A DNA stretch of 64,000 nucleotides from Prochlorococcus sp. AG-402-N10 (GCA_003216465.1 QCIU01000005.1:62001-126000); one strand, 5' to 3'. Positions 41,503 through 50,955 are shown, counted from the first letter of the stretch. Notes: generated by a model from the sequence alone, not told the origin. Made by a program: numbers and translations.

Positions 41503-41659
41503 AATTTGTATCTTTTTTACTAAAAAGTTTTTTTTCTAATAAATTGATATTTTCTTTAATATATTTTAGTTTCAAAATTAATAATTGATACTCATTTAAA
41601 TTCTTATCATTGTCTAACTTGGAATTTTTTATATCTTTAGGTTGTTCTTTACTATCCAT
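41492..41659 (-). CDS. Small coiled-coil ORF (55 aa) overlapping the mrdA start
   Basis: MDSKEQPKDIKNSKLDNDKNLNEYQLLILKLKYIKENINLLEKKLFSKKDTNFEK* read on the minus strand, 11 nt overlap with mrdA. Confidence 0.6.
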   Translation of the reverse strand: MDSKEQPKDIKNSKLDNDKNLNEYQLLILKLKYIKENINLLEKKLFSKKDTNFEK

Positions 41660-41771
41660 AATATAAGTGTTAGATAAATTGCTAACTAAATTTTTAATAT
41701 TTTAAATAATAAATGAAAAATTATCAAAATAATAATCCTTTTCAAATAAGGATACTCATTTTAAAAGAAAT

Positions 41772-42380
41772 TTAAATTGACTGATCTAAATTTTGTTCGA
41801 AATATGGATTGCAACTATTTTTTGATATTCCTGAAGACCAACCTATCAATGCAGATATAAAAACTACCACGATTAACGGTAAAAGAGCTTGATGAGTATT
41901 TTCCAAACTTAACCATTCCTTCCAACTTCTAATAAATCTATCCCTTTGAAATTTTCTTTTTTCGTTTTCTTCAGCTCTAGCTTTTTTAGCAAAAGACTTT
42001 TTTACCCACTTTTCAAAAGGAAGCTTTTTAGTAATCGACATTTTTCTCTCAACTTCTAATAATTGTCCAGAATTAAGCTGAGGATGAAATGTACTTATAA
42101 GCTCAAGAGTTTTTAAAAACATTTCTACACTTGCATCTTTTATCAGCTTTTGGTCTTGACTTAAATCACCCCAGTCTATTTCTGGATAGAACCGATTTCT
42201 GTTTGACTGAATTTGCTCTTCTGGCATTTGTCCAGGTTCTCTCAACCATCTATTAGTATTTTCATCGAACCTTCGCCAATATAAAAATGGATTAATAAAG
42301 ATTGTTTTGCCTGCAATTTTGACAATATCTTGTTGTAAATGCTTGCTAATTTTATTATCGGTAATTTTTTGTTTGTTCAA
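41772..42380 (-). CDS. Conserved hypothetical protein, C-terminal TM segment
   Basis: Intact 202 aa ORF. Confidence 0.65.
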   Translation of the reverse strand: MNKQKITDNKISKHLQQDIVKIAGKTIFINPFLYWRRFDENTNRWLREPGQMPEEQIQSNRNRFYPEIDWGDLSQDQKLIKDASVEMFLKTLELISTFHPQLNSGQLLEVERKMSITKKLPFEKWVKKSFAKKARAEENEKRKFQRDRFIRSWKEWLSLENTHQALLPLIVVVFISALIGWSSGISKNSCNPYFEQNLDQSI

Positions 42381-42470
42381 AATCTGAAATTAATTATCTT
42401 CTTAAAGATTATCTGCATTTACAAATTTTTCCATACTTTTCAAATAATATTATTCGTTCAATTACCTTAA

Positions 42471-43184
42471 TTAAACTTTTGACAACTGCCAACGCTTTTT
42501 TAAATAATTACAATATTCACAATTTATGGAGGGTGGAGGAAACTCATCAGATCTTAGTAAATTTAATACTTGTAAAACTTTCTCTTCTACCCATGAGGTA
42601 GAGCAATCTAGCTTAATAATATGTACGTCAAATGTGAGCTGATTATTAAAAAACTTTTCATTCTTTTTTCCATTGAAATAAAGAAGATAGGCTTCATTTG
42701 CGACTTTGAAACCATTCTTTCTAAACAACCACTGATACATTTCTAGTTGTCTTTTATATGCTTTTGCATAATCATATTTATTAAAAGTTTCAAACCAATC
42801 AAAATTATTTCTTGAAGTTGCTTTTACATCAACGACTATAAGTTCCCCATTTTGTTTTTGCCATACATCATCTACCGCACCACCAAAATCGTAATTATGC
42901 TCAACAGATTTGTATCTTATACCTTTAAAATTACTTCTCCAAATATCTATATCTTTATGCTGAAAAGGAACAGCATCGATATTATTCTCAATAAATAGAG
43001 GATGAGGCTCCTGAATAGCTCGATAATAATCAAATTCATTTTTTACTAGATTATCTACAGCAATGTTTAAAGTAAATGGTAATGATGGTGGTTTAATTTT
43101 ATGTTTTTTATCAAGAACACAACATCTTGGGCAATTCAGATATTTTTCTACAGTAGACCTACTTAATTTGATAACTGTATCCAT
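42471..43184 (-). CDS. PD-(D/E)XK nuclease superfamily (RecB-like/Cas4-like) protein
   Basis: GAVDDVWQKQNGELIVVDVKAT, QLEMYQWLFRKNG, C-terminal CEYCNY. Confidence 0.8.
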   Translation of the reverse strand: MDTVIKLSRSTVEKYLNCPRCCVLDKKHKIKPPSLPFTLNIAVDNLVKNEFDYYRAIQEPHPLFIENNIDAVPFQHKDIDIWRSNFKGIRYKSVEHNYDFGGAVDDVWQKQNGELIVVDVKATSRNNFDWFETFNKYDYAKAYKRQLEMYQWLFRKNGFKVANEAYLLYFNGKKNEKFFNNQLTFDVHIIKLDCSTSWVEEKVLQVLNLLRSDEFPPPSINCEYCNYLKKRWQLSKV

Positions 43185-43366
43185 TTTTTGAGAAATTTAA
43201 AAAAATATGAAAATGTTTTTAATTATTTGTTCCTTAAATTTGGATGAAATAAAACATACAATAATAAACAAAATTAATTTTTAAACAATTTCAACTAAAA
43301 ACGTTTGAAAATCACATTTATTAATTTTTAATGAATAAAATTAAGTTTTCAATTTAATTGTAGAGA

Positions 43367-43408
43367 ATTCTTTATTAAATATCAAAATTTTGATATTTAA
43401 TAAAGAAT
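43367..43408. repeat. 42-bp perfect palindrome
   Basis: ATTCTTTATTAAATATCAAAA|TTTTGATATTTAATAAAGAAT. Confidence 0.95.
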
Positions 43409-43473
43409 ATTCGATAGTTTCTAAAGAACTCTATAATTATAATCAACACTAAGTTGAACAATATTGCTAGAGA

Positions 43474-45168
43474 ATGAAAGCTTTTGAACATGAAGATAAA
43501 TTTCATAAAAAACTAAATAAAAACACCAAAAAAATTTACCTTTCTAAAGAACAAATATTAAGTAAAGCATTACAATTTCATTCACAAGGAAATATTTCAG
43601 AAGCAGCAAAATATTATCAATATTTTATTAATCAAGGATTCGCAGACGCAAAGGTATTTTCTAATTTTGGTGTACTGTTGCAAGGATTAGGAAAATTAAA
43701 GGAAGCAGAATTATATATTCATAAAGCAATAGAACTTAACCCTAATTACGCTTTAGCTCATTCAAATCTTGGAGGTATATTAAAAGAACTTGGAAAATTA
43801 AAGGAAGCAGAATTATATATTCGTAAAGCAATAGAACTTAATCCTAATTCTCCTGATGCCTATTCCAATCTTGGAGTAATATTAAAAGATCTTGGAAATT
43901 TAAAAGAAGCAGAATTATATATTCGTAAAGCAATAGAACTTAATCCTAATTCTCCTGATGCCTATTCCAATCTTGGAGTAATATTAAAAGAACTTGGAAA
44001 ATTAAAGGAAGCAGAATTATATATTCGTAAAGCAATAGAACTTAATCCTAATTCTCCTGATGCCTATTCCAATCTTGGAGTAATATTAAAAGATCTTGGA
44101 AATTTAAAAGAAGCAGAATTATATATTCGTAAAGCAATAGAACTTAATCCTAATTGCGCAATTGCATATTTTTCTCTATCGACACTTAAATACACCAATG
44201 AAAGTAACATATGGATAAATAAACTTTTCTCTAAAAATTTTTTAAATAACAAAAACATACAAGATCAAATTAACATTTTCTTCGCAAGAGCAAATATTCT
44301 TCATAATGATAAAAAATACCAAGAAAGTTCTAAATACCTTAAATTAGCAAATAAATTAAAACTTAATATAAAAAAATCTCAATCTGAAATCAGAATCAAT
44401 AAATCTAAAACATTACTTTTTGAAACTAATAAAAGAGAAATAAATCAAAAAAGATCCACTAACTATCCACAAAGTATTTTTATTGTAGGAATGCCAAGAA
44501 GTGGATCTACATTGATTGAGTCAATCCTTAGTATGAATAATGAAGTTTATAATTTAGGGGAAATTAACATACTAGAAGAATCATTCCTAGATCAAAAACA
44601 AATTAATCAAAAATTAACTCTTACTGATATTTATTGGAAAAAAATTAGCAAATATACAGGAAAATTTAATATCACAACTAATAAATGGTTATACAACTAT
44701 CAATATGCAGGCATTATCTCAAGAGAAATAATAAATGCCAAAATTATTCACTGTTTTAGAAATCCTTTAGATAATATTCTTTCAATTTTTCGAGCACATT
44801 TTGCTACAGGAAATGAATATTCATCGTCACTTGTTGATACTGCAAAAGTTTACATAGATCAAGAAGCAGTAATGACAGAATATAAAAATAGATTTAGATC
44901 AAAAATATATGACCTAAATTATGACTCATTAGTTACTAATCCAAATGAAGAAATTAAATCTTTAATATCTTGGTTACATTGGCAGTGGGAAGATACATAT
45001 TTATCACCTCATTTAAATAAACGCTCAGTATCAACAGCAAGCAATGTTCAAGTTCGTTCGCCTATAAATTCAAAATCAATTGGGGGTTGGAAAAACTACA
45101 AAGAAATGCTTCAACCTTCTATAGGAATCATTACTAAAAACGATAAATATAAAGACCTTAGGTATTAA
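43474..45168 (+). CDS. TPR-repeat sulfotransferase
   Basis: Six TPR units; IFIVGMPRSGSTLIESILS PAPS-binding motif; CFRNPLDNILSIFRAHF. Confidence 0.9.
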   Translation: MKAFEHEDKFHKKLNKNTKKIYLSKEQILSKALQFHSQGNISEAAKYYQYFINQGFADAKVFSNFGVLLQGLGKLKEAELYIHKAIELNPNYALAHSNLGGILKELGKLKEAELYIRKAIELNPNSPDAYSNLGVILKDLGNLKEAELYIRKAIELNPNSPDAYSNLGVILKELGKLKEAELYIRKAIELNPNSPDAYSNLGVILKDLGNLKEAELYIRKAIELNPNCAIAYFSLSTLKYTNESNIWINKLFSKNFLNNKNIQDQINIFFARANILHNDKKYQESSKYLKLANKLKLNIKKSQSEIRINKSKTLLFETNKREINQKRSTNYPQSIFIVGMPRSGSTLIESILSMNNEVYNLGEINILEESFLDQKQINQKLTLTDIYWKKISKYTGKFNITTNKWLYNYQYAGIISREIINAKIIHCFRNPLDNILSIFRAHFATGNEYSSSLVDTAKVYIDQEAVMTEYKNRFRSKIYDLNYDSLVTNPNEEIKSLISWLHWQWEDTYLSPHLNKRSVSTASNVQVRSPINSKSIGGWKNYKEMLQPSIGIITKNDKYKDLRY

Positions 45169-45430
45169 TCAATAAATATATATTTTATGAATATCTGCAT
45201 TTAAAAAATATGTAGAGAAAACCATTAAACTACGATTTTTCAACAGAGAAAGTGCCAAATTGCCGTGACAAACCTATGACAAATAGAGGGTCGAAAACCC
45301 AGTCAAATCCTTTCTCTAATCTAGTTGACAAACCCGTGACAAACCGAAGACTTCCATTCTTAATATTTTTCTTTGTAATTAGATGAACTAATTGTAGAGA
45401 ATTAGTTTTTATAATAACTTCAATATCAAT

Positions 45431-46021
45431 TTAACAATTATATTTTATCCACCTATTTAGTATCTCTGTCACTTTATTAATTTTCGAGAATTTAAGTGCC
45501 CTTTTCATATCAGAACAAGCACCATTAAAATCGCCTATTTCTTTCTTTGCTAAACCTCGAAAATAATAAGGAAATAAATCATTTGAATCAATTTTGATAG
45601 ATTTATTATAGTCAGAAATTGCACCATAATAATCTCCTAATTCAAATTTAATATCTCCTCGAATTACAAAACTAAATTTATAATTTTCATCCATCTTGAC
45701 TGCTTTATCTATAATTTGAAGTGCCCCTTTATAATCTTGCAAATAATATTTACTCCTACCAATTCTACTTAATGCAAAAACAGAATAAGGATTTATTTTT
45801 AATGCTCGATTGTATTCAGATATTGCCCCATAGTAATCTTCATCGTCAAATTTCTTATTTGCTCTATCGATATAATAATCTGCACTCTCTGCATTTACTT
45901 TATTAGGAACAGAAAGTATCAATCCTGTCGTAGATAAAACTAAACTAGTTTTTATCATTAATGGATGCCCTAGTGGAATTAAAGATAATATTGCACCAAT
46001 AAAAGCAGTTCGTTTTTTCAT
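45431..46021 (-). CDS. Secreted TPR protein (paralog family member 1)
   Basis: MKKRTAFIGAILSLIPLGHPLMIKTSLVLS leader and TPRs. Confidence 0.75.
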   Translation of the reverse strand: MKKRTAFIGAILSLIPLGHPLMIKTSLVLSTTGLILSVPNKVNAESADYYIDRANKKFDDEDYYGAISEYNRALKINPYSVFALSRIGRSKYYLQDYKGALQIIDKAVKMDENYKFSFVIRGDIKFELGDYYGAISDYNKSIKIDSNDLFPYYFRGLAKKEIGDFNGACSDMKRALKFSKINKVTEILNRWIKYNC

Positions 46022-46396
46022 GTCAAAATTTACTTTTCATTAATATACCAACTGTAGAGAAAAAAGACTTTCTACGATTTCTCTTAAGAGACGAAGAATA
46101 AGAGCCAGGTAAAACCGCCCTATATTTATTCGCCCAAAAGCACTGCTATGAAATAACAATCATCTTGTCTATTTCTCACATAAAACCGATTAATTTGAGT
46201 TATAACTTGGTTCTTAAAATCTATTTATTCCCACTCAATAGAACAATCGTAAAAAACCCCTCTACTTCTATTGATATAATTGACATCTATAAAGTGGATA
46301 CTTTCGCAACAAACCCGCAGCAAAGTTAAACCCATAATTCTTTATCCTTTTGAAGGATCCTTATTGATTTAAGTGTAAAAAAATTAAAATGGCATT

Positions 46397-46915
46397 CTAA
46401 AAATTAAAACATTTTCCATTGTAATTAGCAAAAGCAACTCCTCTATAATCAGAAATTATATTTGAACCACTTATATTTTTAGAATTTAGATCTAACATTA
46501 ATACAGTAATGTAAGGTCCTCCCTTTAAAGAAGTTCTTTGATCTGAAATTGCAATAATTTTATTCTTATCTTGATTAATTATTGAATAATCAAATTTGAG
46601 ATTATGTGTTTTACCCTCATAAAAAAAAGACACCTTTTGTATAAAAGTTCTTCGTTTTTGATCAATCTCTAATTGCCAATCATCTTCTGAATCTGACCAA
46701 ATAACATCATCACTATTTTTAAAATGATTTTTAATATCACAAGTTAATTTTATATTTTGAGCATTTACTTTTTCCGGAAATGCCAAAAAAAGCGGATTGA
46801 TTAATAAACTAACAGGTATCAAAAATGTACAAAAATATTTTCTGAATTTAATAAACAAAACTTTAAGAAAATAAATACTCTTAAGAAGAAATTTAATAGT
46901 ATTTGATTTCTTCAT
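46397..46915 (-). CDS. Hypothetical secreted protein
   Basis: 172 aa ORF with N-terminal signal-like segment. Confidence 0.55.
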   Translation of the reverse strand: MKKSNTIKFLLKSIYFLKVLFIKFRKYFCTFLIPVSLLINPLFLAFPEKVNAQNIKLTCDIKNHFKNSDDVIWSDSEDDWQLEIDQKRRTFIQKVSFFYEGKTHNLKFDYSIINQDKNKIIAISDQRTSLKGGPYITVLMLDLNSKNISGSNIISDYRGVAFANYNGKCFNF

Positions 46916-47262
46916 AAAGAAAGAAAAATATTTTGCAATAAACTGGCAACAAACTTACTAAATGAAATCGTAGTTATATTGTCATTTTTTCTTCATGATT
47001 TTCCCACAACAAACTCGCAACAAACTGCAAGAATTAGGATATGACTACACTTTGACCCTACGATTTATTCCCACTCAATGGTTCCACCCAATTTTGATGC
47101 TTCAAAGTCATTGATATCATTAACTTCTTCAAAAGGGTAATTCTCGTGACAAATCCATGAAAAACCGAAGGCTTCCATTCTTTATACTTTTCTCTGTAAT
47201 TAGATGAACTAATTGTAGAGAATTGGTTTTTATTTTTAATCATTAAATAAGCAAAGTATCAA

Positions 47263-47979
47263 TTAAAACTTCATATCCCGGCACCAAGAAGCATTTTCTG
47301 TTTTTAACCAATTTGCGATTTTAGTATCTCCTAAAGAAATAGATTTTTTGTAATCTTTGCAAGCGCTTTTTTTATCCCCAAGTTTTTGTTTCGAGATGCC
47401 TCTATTTACAAAAGTAGAAGGGTCTTCAGGGGTTAATTCTATTGCTTTGTCATAATCTGATATTGCCCCTTCGTAGTCATTTATATTACGTTTTGAGTTT
47501 CCTCTATTGAAATAAATGTCGCCATCATTAGGATTTAATTTTATTGCCTTATTGTAGTCAGAAATTGCACCATAATAATCTCCAATTTTATTCCTTGCAA
47601 TACCTCGATTTTCGAAAGCATCAGTATATTTAGGTTCTAATTCTGTTGCTTTGTCATAATCTGAAATCGCCCCTTTATAATCGCTAATTTGATACTTAGA
47701 TAATCCCCTATTGTAATACCAAGTTGATTCATTAGGATCTAATTTAATTGCTTTAGTATAATAAGAAATTGCTAAATAGTGATCGCCTTGTTCCCATGCT
47801 TTTATTCCTTTTTTGTTATTTGACAACGCACTATCTGCCTCAACTTTTTCGGGTAAAGTGAGCATCATTGCAAAACTAGATACTAAGAAACTTGTTTTGA
47901 TTAATAAAGGTTGACCTAAAGGAATTAAAGATAATATTGCACCAATAAAAGCAGTTCGTTTTTTCATATCAAGATTCAC
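47263..47979 (-). CDS. Secreted TPR protein (paralog family member 2)
   Basis: MKKRTAFIGAILSLIPLGQPLLIKTSF leader and TPRs. Confidence 0.8.
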   Translation of the reverse strand: MNLDMKKRTAFIGAILSLIPLGQPLLIKTSFLVSSFAMMLTLPEKVEADSALSNNKKGIKAWEQGDHYLAISYYTKAIKLDPNESTWYYNRGLSKYQISDYKGAISDYDKATELEPKYTDAFENRGIARNKIGDYYGAISDYNKAIKLNPNDGDIYFNRGNSKRNINDYEGAISDYDKAIELTPEDPSTFVNRGISKQKLGDKKSACKDYKKSISLGDTKIANWLKTENASWCRDMKF

Positions 47980-48309
47980 TTTTAATTAATATACCAACTG
48001 TAGAGAAAACAGACTTTATACGATTTCTCTATAGAGATGAGATTTTACCCTCACGTGTAACCCACGTGTAACCAATTTGTTTAGACTATAAATGACTTTA
48101 TACCCCTTGGACTATTCCCACTCAATGGTTCCACCCAATTTTGAAACTTCAAAGTCGTTGGTATCATTGACTTCTAAAAATTGGTAATTTCCGTGACAAA
48201 CCCGTGACAAACATATTAGTTCCATTCTTTATACTTTTCGTTGTAACCATATGAACTAATTGGAGAGAATACATTTTTATTTTCACTGATAAGATAAACA
48301 AATTTTCAA

Positions 48310-49134
48310 TTAAAACATCATTTTTCGGCACCACTTAGCATCAACTCCTTTTAACCAATTTGCAGTTTCAGTATCTCCTAATGAGATAGATTTTTTGTAA
48401 TCTTTGCAAGCAGCACGATCATCTCCCAATTCTTTTTTGATATTTCCCCTATTAACATATGCATTGTAGTATTTCGGATCAAACTTTATTGATTTTGTAT
48501 AATCAGCAATGCTTCCTTGAAGATCTCCAATTGCTTTCTTACTCCAAGCACGGTTATAGTATGCTAGAGCGTATTTTGAGTCTATTTTAATTGCTTTATT
48601 GAAGTCTGAAATTGCAGCATAATTATCTTCTAAATAACTTTTATTCAATCCACGATTCAAATATGTTTTTGCATTTTTTGGATCTATTGTAGTTACTTTA
48701 TCATAGTCTGAAATTGCTGCTTTATAATCTTTGATCACACTTTTACTCCAAGCACGATTACTATATGCCAAAGCATAATTTGGATTAATCTCAATTGATT
48801 TGTTGTAGTCTGAAATTGCGGCATACTCGTCACCTAACTTTGATTTATTCCAACCACGATTCATATAAGCAACATAATTATCAGGTTCCAATTCTATAAC
48901 CTTAGTAAAATTTTTTATTGCTCCTTTATGATCACCTTTATTGCCCATTTCATAAGCAATATCAAAATACTTATCTGCACTCTTTGCATTTACTTTTTGA
49001 GGAAGAGCAAGCATCAAACTTGTAGTTGATAAAACCACACCAGATTTAATAATTAAAGGTTGCCCTATAGAAATTAAAGATAACATTGCACCAATTAAAA
49101 CATTTCGTTTTTTCATATCAAAATTTACTTTCAA
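48310..49134 (-). CDS. Secreted TPR protein (paralog family member 3)
   Basis: MKKRNVLIGAMLSLISIGQPLIIKSGVVLS leader and TPRs. Confidence 0.8.
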   Translation of the reverse strand: MKVNFDMKKRNVLIGAMLSLISIGQPLIIKSGVVLSTTSLMLALPQKVNAKSADKYFDIAYEMGNKGDHKGAIKNFTKVIELEPDNYVAYMNRGWNKSKLGDEYAAISDYNKSIEINPNYALAYSNRAWSKSVIKDYKAAISDYDKVTTIDPKNAKTYLNRGLNKSYLEDNYAAISDFNKAIKIDSKYALAYYNRAWSKKAIGDLQGSIADYTKSIKFDPKYYNAYVNRGNIKKELGDDRAACKDYKKSISLGDTETANWLKGVDAKWCRKMMF

Positions 49135-49320
49135 TCAATATACCAACTGTAGAGAAAAAAAACTTTCTACGATTTCTCTTAAGAGATGGTCAATTAGGTC
49201 TATGACAAACCCTTGACAAATAGAGGGGTGTAATCCCAGTATTACCCTTACTATCTCATACGTGACAAACTCGTGACAAACCCCAAAAATGAGGATATAA
49301 CTACAATCTGACCATATAAC

Positions 49321-50907
49321 TTATTCCCACTCAATTGTTCCTGGAGGCTTACTAGTAATATCGAAAACAACCCTATTTACCTGAGCTACTTCATTAACAA
49401 TTCTATTAGAAATTCTTTCTAGAGTTTCGTAAGGAATTCTTGACCAATCTGCCGTCATACCATCTTCGCTTGATACGCATCGTAATACTATCGGCCAAGC
49501 ATAGGTTCTTTTATCCCCCATAACCCCTACAGTCTTTACAGGTAGAAGAACTGCAAAAGCTTGCCAAATATCATTATAAAGACAAGCTTTTTTTATTTCA
49601 TCTCTTACTATCCAATCTGCATCTCTCAAACAATTTAGTTTTTCATTAGAAACTTCACCCAAGATTCTTATTGCTAAACCAGGGCCCGGGAATGGATGTC
49701 TTTTAATAATTTCATCTGGTAATCCAAGAGCTTTTCCAAGTTTCCTAACTTCATCTTTAAAAAGTTTTCTTAATGGTTCAACTAATTTAAATTGCAAATC
49801 TTTTGGTAAACCTCCCACATTATGATGACTTTTTATTTTTACTGCGATTCGCTCACCGGTCTTCGGATCTAAATTTGTTCCTGCGCTCTCAATAACATCT
49901 GGATAGAGAGTCCCTTGAGCCAAATATTGGAAAGGACCTAATCTGTTACTCTCCTCCTCAAAAACTCTAATAAATTCCCCACCAATAATCTTTCGTTTTT
50001 CTTCTGGATCAGTTATTCCATTTAATTTAAGAATAAATCTTTCCCTAGCATTGATATATTCAACTTTTATATCAAATTTTTTATCAAAAAATTCCATTAA
50101 AAATTCAGGTTCACCTTTTCTCATAAAACCTTGATCTATAAACATACATGTAAGCTGTTTACCAATAGCTTTGTTGAGAAGAAAAGCAAGGGTTGATGAA
50201 TCTACTCCACCAGAAAGAGCAAGTAAAACTTTCTTATCTCCTACTTGTTCCTGAATTCTTGGAATTGTTTCCTCTAGGAAAGTTTCAGTAGTCCAATCGG
50301 CTTTACATTTGGAAATAGAATAAACAAAGTTTTTAATTACAGTCATTCCAAATTCTGAATGAATAACTTCAGGATGAAATTGAACACCAAATAATTTTTT
50401 TTGTTTATTTGATATTGCAGCATGAAGTGTATTTTCCGTATGAGCAATTTGAAGAAATCCCTCAGGTAAATTATTGATAGAATCACCATGGCTCATCCAC
50501 ATAATCGATTTATCTTTCACACCAGCGAGTAAATCACTTTCGCAATCAAGATTTATTGGTGCTCTACCGTATTCAGCTTTATTTCTTGCTTGAATTACAG
50601 TACCTCCTAAATCTCTAACCATTAATTGCATTCCATAACATATACCTAATACTGGAATGCCTAAATTAAATATCTTTGCATCACATTTAGGGGCATTATT
50701 CTCATATACAGAATTTGGGCCGCCACTTAAAATAATTCCTTTAGGGTTTATATTCTGTATCTCTCTAATAGAAATAAAGTTACTAACTACAAGAGAAAAT
50801 ACATTTGCTTCCCTTATTCTTCTTGCAATTAATTCAGAATATTGAGATCCAAAATCTAATATTAATATTGAGGGATCTCTCTCTTTTTTTAATAATTTTT
50901 TACTCAT
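49321..50907 (-). CDS. guaA: GMP synthase (glutamine-hydrolysing)
   Basis: [26 protein letters not shown]-terminus [10 protein letters not shown]. Confidence 0.98.
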   Translation of the reverse strand: MSKKLLKKERDPSILILDFGSQYSELIARRIREANVFSLVVSNFISIREIQNINPKGIILSGGPNSVYENNAPKCDAKIFNLGIPVLGICYGMQLMVRDLGGTVIQARNKAEYGRAPINLDCESDLLAGVKDKSIMWMSHGDSINNLPEGFLQIAHTENTLHAAISNKQKKLFGVQFHPEVIHSEFGMTVIKNFVYSISKCKADWTTETFLEETIPRIQEQVGDKKVLLALSGGVDSSTLAFLLNKAIGKQLTCMFIDQGFMRKGEPEFLMEFFDKKFDIKVEYINARERFILKLNGITDPEEKRKIIGGEFIRVFEEESNRLGPFQYLAQGTLYPDVIESAGTNLDPKTGERIAVKIKSHHNVGGLPKDLQFKLVEPLRKLFKDEVRKLGKALGLPDEIIKRHPFPGPGLAIRILGEVSNEKLNCLRDADWIVRDEIKKACLYNDIWQAFAVLLPVKTVGVMGDKRTYAWPIVLRCVSSEDGMTADWSRIPYETLERISNRIVNEVAQVNRVVFDITSKPPGTIEWE

Positions 50908-50955
50908 GTATAAAAGTTACCGCAATTTATTTGCAAAAACATAAACGACTTAAAA

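Larger units (their letters stand above)
46226..49335. repeat. guaA 3'-end direct repeat family (TATTCCCACTCAAT at 46226, 47066, 48113 and in guaA at 49322)
   Basis: 14-bp identical core in four places; the 47066, 48113 and guaA copies extend to GGAAC(A/C)ATTGAGTGGGAATA on the minus strand. Confidence 0.92.

Noticed and set aside
42471-43184. Cas4 of a CRISPR system
   Set aside because: Only the PD-(D/E)XK fold is suggested; no cas neighbours and no array, so called as a RecB-like nuclease.
47058-47243. 61-aa minus ORF ending VEPLSGNKS
   Set aside because: Out-of-frame reading across the guaA-tail copy and the 11-bp repeats; no independent coding support.
45260-49285. CRISPR array interpretation of the GTGACAAAC repeats
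   Set aside because: Units are about 8-11 bp in pairs, not 25-37 bp repeats with uniform spacers, and there are no cas genes.
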